In this document: piece by piece, positions 7,698-15,636 of the stretch
Position numbering within the stretch: position 1 is the stretch's first letter
How the letters are laid out: each line of letters opens with the position of its first letter
NCBI GenBank assembly: GCA_036270875.1
Contig: DATBBR010000035.1
Location: forward strand, 1-39,312
DNA length: 39,312 nt
Source: Acidimicrobiales bacterium
GTDB lineage: Bacteria > Actinomycetota > Acidimicrobiia > Acidimicrobiales > AC-9
Direction: 5' to 3'
Program-made: the position numbers and the translations under genes
Notes under the pieces: model-generated
The model's database searches: none
What the model saw: only the letters and a program-made list of their open reading frames with translations
What the model was told of the DNA's origin: nothing

Positions 7698-9008
7698 TCA
7701 GCGCGGGCCGAGGACGCGGTCGGTGTAGGCGTTGGCGAACAGTCCGTCGGGGTCCATGCGGGTGCGCACGGCTTGGAACCGTTCCCACCCCGGGTACCGG
7801 GGCGAGAGGGTCGACGCCGTCTGGTAGTGGAGCTTTCCCCAGTGGGGCCGCCCTCTGACGCTGTCCATGATCGCCTCGACGCCGCGGAAATACTGCTCGT
7901 AGGGCACCCCCCGAGGCATGTGGACGGCCACGTAGCAGCTCTGCCGCCCGCTCGCCGTCGACAGCGGTATGTCGTCGCCGGCGGTGAACCGGACCTCGAC
8001 GGGGAAGCCGACGTAGAGACCGCTCTCCTCCACGTAGCGCCGTACCCGCTCCACCACGCCGACCGCCGCGGCCCGGGGAACGGCGTACTCCATCTCGCAG
8101 AAGCGGACCCAGCGGGGGCTGGTGAAGACCCGGTCGCTTCGATCGACGTACTCGGTGCGTCCGGAGCTGGGAGCGATGCGGGCCAGTCGGGGGGTCCACT
8201 GCGGGCGTAGGCGGCCGAGCCGCGTGACCGCCCCGAAGGCAATGTTCTCGAAGAGGATCTTGTCCCGGAGGAACCGCCTTCCCCGGCCGGGAGAGACCGG
8301 CTCGTCAGTGCGGTTGTTGCGCTTGGTCAGCGCCCAGCCGGTATGCGGCACCCAGAAGAACTCGAAGTGGTCGTTGCCGTCCACGAGCTCGTCGATCGAC
8401 GACAACACCTCGTCGAGGCGGATCGGCTCCTCCACGGCGCGCAGGTTGAAGGCCTGCTGACAGCGGAGGGTCACGGTCCACACGATGCCCAGGGCGCCGA
8501 GCCCGACCCGGGCGGCGGCGAAGATCTCCGGCTCCTCGTCCGGCGAGCAGGAGACGATCGACCCGTCGGCCGTGATCAGCTGGAGGCCGACCACGTCGGT
8601 GGCCAGGCCGCCGAGCCGCGCGCCCGTCCCGTGCGTGCCGGTCGAGATGGCTCCGGCGACGGTCTGGTAGCCGATGTCGCCCAGGTTGGCCAGGGCCAGC
8701 CCCCTCCGGGCCAGCTCGTCGGCCAATGCGGCCAGGGTCATCCCCGACTCAACGGTCACCGTCGACGCCTCGGGGTCGTAGCGCGTCACGCGGGCATGCT
8801 CGTCGAGGCGGACCTGGACACCCGAGGTGCAGGCCACGTCCGTGAACGAGTGGCCCGACCCCACCGCCTTCAGCCGCAGCCCTTCTTTGCCGGCGGACTT
8901 CACCACCTCCACCAGATCCTCGACCGAGCGAGGCCGGGCAATCTCGGCCGGGGCGCATTGCTGATTGCCACCCCAGTTCCGCCACAGACGCGAGGCAGTG
9001 TCGGCCAT
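7698..9008 (-). CDS. FAD-linked aldonolactone oxidase (D-arabinono/L-gulono-1,4-lactone oxidase family)
   Basis: A 436-residue vanillyl-alcohol-oxidase-fold flavoprotein. The FAD domain (residues 18-180) contains GSGHSFTD with H53, the position that carries covalent FAD in many family members, and GAISTGTHGTG. The C-terminal substrate domain ends with HWGKLHYQ and the PGWERFQAVRTRMDPDG motif typical of aldonolactone oxidases. VEVRFTAGDD near residue 348 provides the Glu-Arg pair placed at the active site in homologues such as mycobacterial gulonolactone dehydrogenase Rv1771. The exact sugar lactone is not certain. There is no signal peptide. A TAGCAT -10 six bases before the ATG indicates a leaderless message. 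It sits where mshC often lies but is unrelated to it. Confidence 0.88.
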   Translation of the reverse strand: MADTASRLWRNWGGNQQCAPAEIARPRSVEDLVEVVKSAGKEGLRLKAVGSGHSFTDVACTSGVQVRLDEHARVTRYDPEASTVTVESGMTLAALADELARRGLALANLGDIGYQTVAGAISTGTHGTGARLGGLATDVVGLQLITADGSIVSCSPDEEPEIFAAARVGLGALGIVWTVTLRCQQAFNLRAVEEPIRLDEVLSSIDELVDGNDHFEFFWVPHTGWALTKRNNRTDEPVSPGRGRRFLRDKILFENIAFGAVTRLGRLRPQWTPRLARIAPSSGRTEYVDRSDRVFTSPRWVRFCEMEYAVPRAAAVGVVERVRRYVEESGLYVGFPVEVRFTAGDDIPLSTASGRQSCYVAVHMPRGVPYEQYFRGVEAIMDSVRGRPHWGKLHYQTASTLSPRYPGWERFQAVRTRMDPDGLFANAYTDRVLGPR

Positions 9009-9014
9009 GTCGAG

Positions 9015-9020
9015 ATGCTA
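9015..9020 (-). promoter_or_regulatory. -10 element TAGCAT of a leaderless lactone-oxidase promoter
   Basis: TAGCAT on the minus strand is followed by six bases and then the ATG at 9008. No Shine-Dalgarno is present. The 53-base gap to the SGNH gene stop also leaves room for this separate promoter. Confidence 0.45.
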
Positions 9021-9061
9021 GCCATCGACCCTTCGCAGGCGTGGGGGGTCGGTGGTCGGGC

Positions 9062-10426
9062 TCAGGAGCCGAGTCGCACCCCGAACTGGCTCTGGATGGC
9101 GCTGATCGCCCAATCAGCCAGGCGGTCGGAACCGGCCCTGGCGAGGTGGACGCCGTCGGGCTCTCGGACCGGTTGCTGGCCCCCCGAGGAGTCGGGCAGG
9201 TACGCGGCGTACTTGCCACTGCCGTCGATGAAGACGTGCCAGGAGTCCAGATAGGCGACGCCGGGATGGACGGCGGCCTGGCCCTCGACGATGCTGTCGA
9301 GCAGCTGCATCTGCTGCGAGACACCGGCCGAGGGCATGATGGGCATCCCCACCCAGAGCATGCGCTGGCCCTGGGCCGTCGCCTCGCTCATCATGGTGGC
9401 CACCCGCTGTGTGTAGGCGGTGACCCACTCCGGCGAGCCGAACGCAAGCGCCCTGCCACCGACGAGGAACGACTGGTTGTCGTTGGCCCCCATCATCGCC
9501 ACCACGACGTCGGGTTGGAACCGGGAGATATCGGTGCGGAGCTCACCGGGCCAGTCGAAGTAGTCGGGCCGGGCCAGGCCGGTGTCGATCTTGCCGTCCA
9601 AGGTGGCCTGCACCACGCCGGTGGCCCCGAGCTTGGCCACCAGGCTCTGTCCGAAGTCCTCGCCGATCGAGTCACCGATGGCGAGGACCCGGAGTGGGCT
9701 GGCGGCCGTCGGTCGGGGAAGGGGTGGCAGCGCCGGCGGGGCGGGGCCCGGGGTGCCGGGCGGCTGTGGTGCCGCGGACGGCGGCCCGCTGGTGTGCCGC
9801 GCTCGGGGCGACGCCACCGGAACGGGCGGGGTCGACTTGACCACCGGACCCCCGGTGGGCCGACCGAGGGCGTCCTTGACGAGATCACCCAGGTAGGCGA
9901 GACCAGTCCCGTTGCCGACCCAGACGATGGGACGCAGCACCGTGAGCGCCGCCGTTCGTCGGGCGCCGAGTGGAGACGACGCGGCCGAGCGTTGGAGCGA
10001 GTGAGCGTCCAGCAGCAGCCACAGCCCGAGACAGATGAAGCCGATCACCAGGACCCGACCCGCGGGCTGGAGCCGACGCCCCGCGGGGCTCGGCCGCGTG
10101 ATGCGAGCCGGTCCGGCCAGCGCGGTGCCCCCCGTGGCGTCGTCGGGCGCGGCGTCGTCGGGCGCGGTGGTGTCGGGCGCGGCGGTGTCGGGCGCGGCGG
10201 TGTCGGGTCCGGCGGTGCGCACCCGTGGGTCGGCGCGCGTGGCGATGCCGACGGCAGCGGCGCCGGCCGTGTCGCTGTCGCCGTTGCCGGTGTGGCCGCC
10301 GCCGTTGCCCGGGATCGCGTGACCTGCGGCGCCCTCGGCGCGCTCACCATCGCGCGGCCGGCGGACCGACGCGCTGTGGGCGCCGCGGCCACGGGGCGCT
10401 GGGAGCTGGGGGCGGATCTTGGGCAT
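9062..10426 (-). CDS. Membrane-anchored SGNH/GDSL (DUF459-like) hydrolase
   Basis: A 454-residue protein with a disordered, charged cytoplasmic N-terminus (1-120), one membrane helix (about 124-139), a Pro-rich extracytoplasmic linker (about 190-242) and an SGNH hydrolase domain (245-450). Catalytic blocks are visible: GDSI with S253, GAND with N315, and DGVH with D424 and H427. Residues 73-98 are five pentapeptide repeats of PDTAA type. The gene overlaps the end of the MBOAT gene by one base (TGATG). In this pairing the MBOAT partner moves an acyl group across the membrane and the SGNH enzyme transfers or removes it on a cell-surface glycan. The glycan target is inferred, not shown. Confidence 0.87.
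   Translation of the reverse strand: MPKIRPQLPAPRGRGAHSASVRRPRDGERAEGAAGHAIPGNGGGHTGNGDSDTAGAAAVGIATRADPRVRTAGPDTAAPDTAAPDTTAPDDAAPDDATGGTALAGPARITRPSPAGRRLQPAGRVLVIGFICLGLWLLLDAHSLQRSAASSPLGARRTAALTVLRPIVWVGNGTGLAYLGDLVKDALGRPTGGPVVKSTPPVPVASPRARHTSGPPSAAPQPPGTPGPAPPALPPLPRPTAASPLRVLAIGDSIGEDFGQSLVAKLGATGVVQATLDGKIDTGLARPDYFDWPGELRTDISRFQPDVVVAMMGANDNQSFLVGGRALAFGSPEWVTAYTQRVATMMSEATAQGQRMLWVGMPIMPSAGVSQQMQLLDSIVEGQAAVHPGVAYLDSWHVFIDGSGKYAAYLPDSSGGQQPVREPDGVHLARAGSDRLADWAISAIQSQFGVRLGS
10134..10208. repeat. Five tandem 15-bp units inside the SGNH hydrolase gene
   Basis: Five in-frame copies of a 15-base unit close to GCGGCGGTGTCGGGC. On the minus strand they encode PDTAA, PDTAA, PDTTA, PDDAA and PDDAT in the cytoplasmic disordered segment. 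The copies diverge at a few positions. Confidence 0.9.
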
Positions 10427-11850
10427 CAGAACCGGAAGTAGATGAACGGGGCGACACCCTGGGGCCCGAGGGTGGTGATGCCGAACAACGTTATGGCGAG
10501 GATGACCCCCTGCCCCGCCGGGCGGAGCCTGGAGAAGGCGACGCGGGCTCGGTCCACGACGTCATGGGGCACGTACTGCGCCCCGATGCCGACGGCAATG
10601 GCCAGCACGACCAGGGGCGTGACCTCGGGCGCCGGTCCCCAGGCCGTGAAGAGTCGCCGCAATAGGGTGAGCGCCGTCGAGAACGAGTCCGAACGAAAGA
10701 ACACCCAAGCCAGACACACCACGTTGAACGTGATCACCCTCTGGGCGATGCGGTCCCATCGTGTGTCAGGGAGGGGGTCGAGGCCCCGAGCCTCACGGCG
10801 GGAGCGACGCCAGTGGCCCGTCACCTGTCCGACGCCGTGGATCGTCCCCCACATGACGAACGTCCACGCCGCGCCGTGCCACAGGCCGCCGAGCACCATG
10901 GTGATCATGACGTTGCGATAGGTCGCCAGCCGGGACCCGCGGTTGCCCCCCAGGGGGATGTAGAGGTAGTCGCGCAGCCAGCGGGACAGCGTCATGTGCC
11001 ACCGTCGCCAGAAGTCCTGGAGCGTGCGGGCGCTGTACGGGCTGTCGAAGTTGTCGGGGAACTTGAACCCGAGCAGCAGGGCCACACCGATGGCGATGTC
11101 GGTATAGCCGCTGAAGTCGGCGTAGATCTGCACTGCGTAGCCGTAGATGGCGACGATGATCTCGAGCGAGCTGTGCTGGCCCGGGCTGTTGAACACGGGG
11201 TCGACGATGGCCGTGGCCAGGAAGCTGGAGAGCACCACCTTCTTGAACAGGCCGCCGAAGATGAGATAGGCCGCCCTCGAGAAGTCGACCTTGCGCGGGT
11301 CCCGCCGGGTGCGGATCTGGGGCAGCAGCTCGGAGCCACGCACGATGGGCCCGGCTACGAGGTGGGGGAAGAAGGAGAGATAGGTGGCGAAGTCGAGCCA
11401 GTTCGCCGGCTCCAGGGAACGGCGGTAGACGTCGATCACGTAGCTGAGGGCCATGAAGGTGAAGAACGAGATGCCTACCGGCAGGGTGACCTGGAGCAGC
11501 GGCAGCGACGCCCCGAGGCCCATGCCGTGCAGGACGTTCGCCACGTTGACGGCAAAGAAGCCGTAGTACTTGAACCAGCCCAGCAGACCGAGCTCGGCGG
11601 CCACCGTGGCCCACAGGGCCGCCTTGCGCCGCATCGGCGAACCGGTGCGGTGGATCGTCAGCGCCCCCAGTTGGGCGAAGGCGGTCGACGCCGCCAGCAG
11701 GAAGACGAAGTGCCAGTCCCACCAGCCGTAGAAGACGTAGCTGGCGAGGATCATGAACGGCTTCCACCGTCGGGGAAAGGGCGTGAGCAGCCAGCCCACC
11801 AGGAAGACGATGGCGAAGAAGACGGCGAAGTCGATCGTGGGAAAGAGCAT
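10426..11850 (-). CDS. MBOAT-family membrane-bound O-acyltransferase (AlgI-like)
   Basis: A 474-residue polytopic membrane protein that, by family, moves acyl (usually acetyl) groups from the cytoplasmic side to an extracytoplasmic polysaccharide. It starts MLFPTIDFAVFF, the usual AlgI N-terminus, has SYVFYGWWDW near residue 37, the family block DFWRRWHMTLSRWLRDYLYIPL in the middle, and the invariant histidine H325 in GGLWHGAAW. About ten membrane helices are evident. A longer open frame runs upstream, but that part is an out-of-frame reading of etfA, so I start at the ATG at 11850. It is coupled to the SGNH gene by a one-base overlap. A candidate promoter lies at 11926-11931. Confidence 0.93.
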   Translation of the reverse strand: MLFPTIDFAVFFAIVFLVGWLLTPFPRRWKPFMILASYVFYGWWDWHFVFLLAASTAFAQLGALTIHRTGSPMRRKAALWATVAAELGLLGWFKYYGFFAVNVANVLHGMGLGASLPLLQVTLPVGISFFTFMALSYVIDVYRRSLEPANWLDFATYLSFFPHLVAGPIVRGSELLPQIRTRRDPRKVDFSRAAYLIFGGLFKKVVLSSFLATAIVDPVFNSPGQHSSLEIIVAIYGYAVQIYADFSGYTDIAIGVALLLGFKFPDNFDSPYSARTLQDFWRRWHMTLSRWLRDYLYIPLGGNRGSRLATYRNVMITMVLGGLWHGAAWTFVMWGTIHGVGQVTGHWRRSRREARGLDPLPDTRWDRIAQRVITFNVVCLAWVFFRSDSFSTALTLLRRLFTAWGPAPEVTPLVVLAIAVGIGAQYVPHDVVDRARVAFSRLRPAGQGVILAITLFGITTLGPQGVAPFIYFRF

Positions 11851-11925
11851 CAGACGCGGTGCAGCTCCCCGCCTGTGCTCGCGCGTCGCCGCGACGAAGA
11901 CACTCCCCCGCCCGCCACGGTCGAG

Positions 11926-11931
11926 ATTGTA
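11926..11931 (-). promoter_or_regulatory. Candidate -10 (TACAAT) for the MBOAT-SGNH operon
   Basis: TACAAT on the minus strand in the 113-base gap between etfA and the MBOAT gene would give a leader of roughly 70 bases containing GGGGAG. No good -35 hexamer is visible at 16-19 bases upstream, so this is tentative. Confidence 0.35.
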
Positions 11932-11963
11932 GGCGACGCGCCAGGAGAAGTCTGAGTCTGGCC

Positions 11964-12935
11964 CTACCCTCGGGCCTTGAGCGCCTCGATCAGCTTGGGG
12001 AGGACCTTGTGGACGTCCCCCACGACGCCCAGGTCGGCGATGGAGAAGATGGGGGCCTCCTGGTCCTTGTTGATGGCGATGATGTTCTTGGCCCCCTTCA
12101 TGCCGACCATGTGCTGGGTGGCGCCCGAGATCCCGGCAGCGAGATAGACGGTCGGCTTCACCGTCTTGCCCGTCTGGCCCACCTGGTAGGCGTAGGGCAC
12201 CCAGCCGGCGTCGACGATGGCTCGGGAGGCGCCGGGCGCCGCCTTCAGGAGCTTGGCCAGCTCCTCGATCATCTCGTAGTTGTCGGCCTGGCCCAGGCCG
12301 CGGCCACCGGATACAACGATCTCGGCCTCGTCCAGCTGCGGCCCGGTGCGCTCCTCGACGTGCCGCTCGAGTACCCGGGCGGCGTCGGCCGGGCCGGTGT
12401 CGGGCACCTCGACGGGCACCACCTCGGCCGCCGATCCACCGGCGGGCTCGGCGGCGAAGGACTTGGCCCGCACCACGAAGATGCCGGGGCCGTCGCCCGT
12501 GAAGCGGCTCTTGGCCATCTGCACGCCGCCGAAGATGGCGTGGTGGGCCACCGGGACCCCGTCCTCGACCGTGAGGTCCACCAGGTTGGTGAGCACCGGG
12601 CGGTCGATCTTGGCCGAGAGCCGCCCGGCGATGTCCCGGCCGTCGTAGGTGGTCCCGATCAGGATCACGTCGGGCGTGTTGCCCGCCTCGATCTGGGCGG
12701 CGATGGCTGCCGCGACCCGGCCACCGGGAAGGGCGTCGCCCAAGTCGCCCAGGTCGTACACCTTGGTGGCGCCGTGGTTGCCGAGCTCTCCGGCCGTCGA
12801 GGCCACGTCGCCACCCCACGCCACCGCCTCGACGACCGACCCCATCGAGCGGGCCTTGCTCAGCAGCTCCTGGGTGAGGCTGGACGGGGCGCCGCCCGAC
12901 GACTCAGCCACGACCCACACCTTGTCGGTTGCCAT
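11964..12935 (-). CDS. etfA: Electron transfer flavoprotein alpha subunit
   Basis: A 323-residue FAD-binding subunit of ETF, which passes electrons from acyl-CoA and other dehydrogenases to the quinone pool. The N-terminal Rossmann-like half ends about residue 185. The FAD domain begins with VVSGGRGLG near 207 and carries the family signature GQTGKTVKP, then [12 protein letters not shown] and [11 protein letters not shown]. The AMP of ETF is held by EtfB. It lies 30 bases downstream of etfB in the same direction, the usual order. No ETF-quinone oxidoreductase is in the window. Confidence 0.97.
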   Translation of the reverse strand: MATDKVWVVAESSGGAPSSLTQELLSKARSMGSVVEAVAWGGDVASTAGELGNHGATKVYDLGDLGDALPGGRVAAAIAAQIEAGNTPDVILIGTTYDGRDIAGRLSAKIDRPVLTNLVDLTVEDGVPVAHHAIFGGVQMAKSRFTGDGPGIFVVRAKSFAAEPAGGSAAEVVPVEVPDTGPADAARVLERHVEERTGPQLDEAEIVVSGGRGLGQADNYEMIEELAKLLKAAPGASRAIVDAGWVPYAYQVGQTGKTVKPTVYLAAGISGATQHMVGMKGAKNIIAINKDQEAPIFSIADLGVVGDVHKVLPKLIEALKARG

Positions 12936-12965
12936 GTGTTTCAGGATCCTTCCGATTGCCGTGGG

Positions 12966-13745
12966 CTACAGAACCTTGAGCTGTTCGAGGAAGGCGATGA
13001 TGCGCTCGTAGGCGTCACCCTCGTCGACCACGATCTCGCCCGCCTTTCGTTCCTCAGCGGCGGCCACGTCGGTGACCTCCTCGCGGGCTCCGGCCGCGCC
13101 CACCTGATCGGGCGTCAGGCCGAGGTCGGCAACCTTCAGCTGCTCGACCGGCTTGCCTTTCGCCGCCATGATCCCCTTGAACGACGGGTACCGGGGCTCG
13201 ACGACACCGGCGGTCACGGTGACCACCGCCGGCAGCGGACACTCCACCTCGTCGAAGCCCGCCTCGGTCTGCCGCTCCACCCGGACCTTGCCCTCGCTGA
13301 CGTCGATCTTCTTGGCGAAGGTCACCGACGGCAGGCCGAGGAGCTCGGCCAGCTGGGCCGGCGTGGTGCCCGTGTACCCGTCTGTCGATTCCGTCGCCGC
13401 CACGACCAGGTCGGGCTCGGCCCGCTTGATGGCGGCGGCCAGGACCTTGGCGGTGCCCAGGGCGTCGCTGCCTGCCAGGGCGTCGTCGCTGACGAGGATG
13501 GCCTTGGCCGCCCCCATGGCGAGCGCCGTGCGCAGGCCGCTCGTCTCCTCATGGGGGGCCATGGAGACGAGCGTCACCTCGCCACCGCCGGCGGTGTCCG
13601 CCAGCTGGAGGGCCATCTCGACCCCATAGGCGTCCGAGTCGTCGAGGATGAGCTTGCCCTCGCGGACGAGGTTCTTGGTGTCGGGGTGCAACGACCCCGG
13701 GGCGGCGGGGTCGGGGATCTGCTTGACACAGACGGCGACGTTCAT
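12966..13745 (-). CDS. etfB: Electron transfer flavoprotein beta subunit
   Basis: About 259 residues, the AMP-binding partner of EtfA. It starts MNVAVCVKQIPDP, the standard EtfB N-terminus. DLVVAATESTDGYTGTTPAQLAELLGLP (roughly residues 105-132) carries the nucleotide-binding features, and AVVTVTAGVVEPRYPSFKGIMAAK is the ETF-recognition region. An in-frame ATG nine bases upstream (13754) would add three residues; I prefer 13745 because family members begin there, but the ribosome-binding site does not decide it. It forms an operon with etfA and diverges from the sigma-factor operon across 221 bases. Confidence 0.96.
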   Translation of the reverse strand: MNVAVCVKQIPDPAAPGSLHPDTKNLVREGKLILDDSDAYGVEMALQLADTAGGGEVTLVSMAPHEETSGLRTALAMGAAKAILVSDDALAGSDALGTAKVLAAAIKRAEPDLVVAATESTDGYTGTTPAQLAELLGLPSVTFAKKIDVSEGKVRVERQTEAGFDEVECPLPAVVTVTAGVVEPRYPSFKGIMAAKGKPVEQLKVADLGLTPDQVGAAGAREEVTDVAAAEERKAGEIVVDEGDAYERIIAFLEQLKVL

Positions 13746-13848
13746 GCCTGTCATTGTTCCCGACAGCCCCGCCGCTCGACCAACCGGGTCCCCACGGGCC
13801 CCAGCCCACGCGGCCGCCGGCAGCCCGGGCCGGTGCCCGCGCCCAGAT

Positions 13849-13871
13849 CGCTAGCAGGCCGTTTGCTAGCG
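13849..13871. promoter_or_regulatory. Inverted repeat CGCTAGC-N9-GCTAGCG between etfBA and the sigma operon
   Basis: A perfect 7-base inverted repeat with a nine-base spacer, roughly midway between the divergent etfB and RsbW-like genes. The right arm overlaps TAGCGT (13867-13872), a possible -10 for the sigma operon. It may be an operator, but no regulator can be named. The rest of the 221-base gap holds no other clear signal apart from the AGGAGG ribosome-binding site at 13951-13956. Confidence 0.3.
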
Positions 13872-13966
13872 TCGATGGACGAGACGCGGTGCCGAGCGCA
13901 GCGAGCCCGAACCCACGCCGGCGAACGGTCGGCGATCATGACTGCCGCTGAGGAGGAACTGACGGA

Positions 13967-14356
13967 GTGGCCGGAAGCGACGAGGTACGGCTCTCATCTC
14001 CGGCCACCACTGAGCTCCCCCGCCTGGCCCGGCTGACCGCCAGCGGCCTGGCCTGTCGCCTCGGGTTCAGCTACGACGAGGTGGAGGACCTGCGGCTCGC
14101 CATCGACGAGCTGTGCTTCTCCCTCATCGGCACTCAGGGGCGCCCCGGCGTCGTCCACCTGCTGTTCTCCCTCGACGACGAGACGCTCGAGGTGGAGGGC
14201 ACGCTCGAGAGCGGCGAGCGGGGTCCAGACCCTGTCCCCAGCGCCCTGTCGCGCAAGATCCTCGAGGCGCTGGTGGATGAGCACGAGGTCCGCCGGAACG
14301 GTCACGATCAACTGACGTTCTGGATGCGGAAGCGACGGCTCCCGATCGCCGGCTGA
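13967..14356 (+). CDS. RsbW-like anti-sigma factor / GHKL-fold regulator
   Basis: A 129-residue protein placed directly before a sigma factor, matching the short GHKL-fold anti-sigma proteins of actinobacteria. The N-terminal half has the pattern LPRLARLTASGLA... DLRLAIDELCF of the family. The ATP-site N-box is altered: after E48 the usual Asn (position 52) is Ser, and no DxGxG motif is seen, so ATP binding and kinase activity are doubtful. The GTG start has AGGAGG ten bases upstream. Its stop overlaps the sigma-factor ATG by one base, which indicates translational coupling. Anti-sigma function is inferred from fold and context. Confidence 0.75.
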   Translation: MAGSDEVRLSSPATTELPRLARLTASGLACRLGFSYDEVEDLRLAIDELCFSLIGTQGRPGVVHLLFSLDDETLEVEGTLESGERGPDPVPSALSRKILEALVDEHEVRRNGHDQLTFWMRKRRLPIAG

Positions 14357-15108
14357 TGGGCGTGGACAACGCGCAACGAGAGGAGCTGCGACAGAAGTTC
14401 GTCGCCCTTGCCGAGACCGGAGACCCGGCGATCCGGCGCGAGCTGGTGGAGGCCCACCTGGGCCTGGCGGAGTACCTCGCCCGGCGTTTCAGCCATCGCG
14501 GCGAGCCGGTCGACGACCTCGTCCAGGTCAGCTCGATGGCCCTGCTCAAGGCGGTCGACCGCTTCGACCCTGGACGCGGTGTCGAGTTCTCGACGTACGC
14601 GACCCACACCATCGCCGGGGAGCTCAAGCGCCACTTCCGGGACAAGGGCTGGGCCGTGCGGGCACCCCGCCGCATGCAGGAGCTCTACCTGACCCTGGGC
14701 GACAGCATCGGTCGGCTCTCCCAGGAGCTCGGCCGCTCACCGACGATCGCCGAGCTGGCCGCCGAGACCAGGGTGTCGGAGGAAGAGGTGCTCGAAGCCC
14801 TGGAGGCGGGGCAGGCTTACCGCCTGGCGTCTCTCGACGCCCCGGCGCCTGGAGAGGACGAGGGTGAGACGCTCGCCTCCCACCTGGGCGACGAGGACCC
14901 ACGGATGTCGGCGGCGGAAGAACGGGCGACGCTCTCGCCACTCATCCAGGCCCTCCCTGCTCGTCAGCAGCTCATTCTCCACCTGCGCTTCTTCGAGGGG
15001 CTCACCCAGCTCGAGATCGCCGGGCGACTCGGCATCAGCCAGATGCACGTGTCACGGCTGCTTGCCCGCAGCCTGGCCGAGCTCAGGACGGCGGCGGAGC
15101 AGAGCTAG
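14356..15108 (+). CDS. RNA polymerase sigma factor, SigB/SigF/SigG family
   Basis: A 250-residue group 3 sigma factor of the general-stress/sporulation class. Region 2 (about 30-100) includes DDLVQVSSMALLKAVDRFDPGRG and FSTYATHTIAGELKRHFRDKGW; region 3 (about 105-160) includes LSQELGRSPTIAELAA; region 4 (about 195-247) has LILHLRFFEGLTQLEIAGRLGISQMHVSRLLARSL, with the helix-turn-helix near 220-240. Conserved regions shown here continue without gaps. It is cotranslated with the RsbW-like gene that probably controls it. Actinobacterial relatives (SigF) direct stress and stationary-phase genes. The whiB gene follows after 166 bases. Confidence 0.93.
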   Translation: MGVDNAQREELRQKFVALAETGDPAIRRELVEAHLGLAEYLARRFSHRGEPVDDLVQVSSMALLKAVDRFDPGRGVEFSTYATHTIAGELKRHFRDKGWAVRAPRRMQELYLTLGDSIGRLSQELGRSPTIAELAAETRVSEEEVLEALEAGQAYRLASLDAPAPGEDEGETLASHLGDEDPRMSAAEERATLSPLIQALPARQQLILHLRFFEGLTQLEIAGRLGISQMHVSRLLARSLAELRTAAEQS

Positions 15109-15152
15109 CGACGCCCCGCCGCACTGGCGGCCCGCCGGAGCCCGAGAACGTG

Positions 15153-15182
15153 TTGCAGCAGGCTGGCGCCTCCGGCTAGGCT
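15153..15182 (+). promoter_or_regulatory. Candidate vegetative promoter for whiB
   Basis: TTGCAG at 15153-15158, an 18-base spacer, and TAGGCT at 15177-15182 resemble a principal-sigma promoter. A second TANNNT (TAGGTT, 15208-15213) lies nearer the gene. A weak 5-bp hairpin (CCGCC/GGCGG, 15116-15130) follows the sigma-factor stop and could separate the two transcription units. Confidence 0.35.
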
Positions 15183-15227
15183 CACGGCCAATCCGGGTGC
15201 TCTGCGCTAGGTTCTCGGCAAGGAGCA

Positions 15228-15243
15228 TGTGAATTGAATCACA
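15228..15243. promoter_or_regulatory. CRP-type operator TGTGA-ATTGAA-TCACA in the whiB leader
   Basis: A perfect match to the CRP half-site pair TGTGA-N6-TCACA, 31 bases before the whiB GTG. In M. tuberculosis the CRP homologue Rv3676 binds sites of this type and controls whiB1. Both candidate -10 elements lie upstream of it, so here it may sit downstream of the start of transcription, a position that would favour repression; a promoter I did not detect could change that. The left arm also contains an AGGAG-C-ATG-TGA start-stop codon pair (15221-15232). Confidence 0.55.
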
Positions 15244-15274
15244 AGGCCCCCGGCATCCACCCCGAGGAGGCGTC

Positions 15275-15565
15275 GTGGCCCTCACATGGAACCGGTCGAT
15301 CGAGTGGGATACCGACGACTGGCGAAGATTCGCCGCCTGCAGGGACACCGATCCCGACCTCTTCTTCCCCATCGGCACCACCGGGCCGGCCGTCGACCAG
15401 ATCGCCGCGGCCAAGCGGGTGTGCACCGCGTGCGAGGCGCAGGCCGCCTGCCTGGAGTTCGCGCTGATCACCAACCAGGAGGCCGGTGTATGGGGCGGGA
15501 CCTCGGAGGAGGAGCGCCGGAAGCTGCGCAAGGCGTGGTTGACCCAGCGACGCCGGGCCTCCTGA
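15275..15565 (+). CDS. whiB1: WhiB1-like Fe-S transcriptional regulator
   Basis: A 96-residue Wbl protein. Four cluster cysteines are present, C22, C50, C53 and C59 (C-x27-C-x2-C-x5-C), followed by the beta-turn GVWGG at 71-75 and a basic C-terminus for DNA contact. The segment DLFFPIGTTGPAVDQIAAAKRVC is closest, from memory, to M. tuberculosis WhiB1, an essential nitric-oxide-sensitive regulator that contacts SigA. Synteny supports this: the next gene encodes a PdtaS-type kinase, as at Rv3219-Rv3220c. The GTG start is preceded by GAGGAGG. The leader holds a CRP-type palindrome. Confidence 0.92.
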   Translation: MALTWNRSIEWDTDDWRRFAACRDTDPDLFFPIGTTGPAVDQIAAAKRVCTACEAQAACLEFALITNQEAGVWGGTSEEERRKLRKAWLTQRRRAS

Positions 15566-15583
15566 GGTCCATCTGAGGTCCAC
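15562..15583. repeat. Two tandem 11-bp units over the whiB stop codon
   Basis: CTGAGGTCCAT followed by CTGAGGTCCAC, a recent-looking duplication that repeats the stop codon region. The rest of the gap to the converging kinase gene holds an imperfect hairpin (GGCGG 15613-15617 with CCGCC 15633-15637). Confidence 0.7.
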
Positions 15584-15636
15584 CTAGGCAGGGGACCGGG
15601 CTGGGGCACCTCGGCGGGCCACCGGGGCCAGGCCGC

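Noticed and set aside
10134-10208. A CRISPR-like array
   Set aside because: The 15-bp units are contiguous without spacers and encode pentapeptides in frame.
10426-12819. An apparent 797-residue protein joining an N-terminal region to the MBOAT domain
   Set aside because: The upstream part is etfA read out of frame. MBOAT homology starts at the ATG at 11850.
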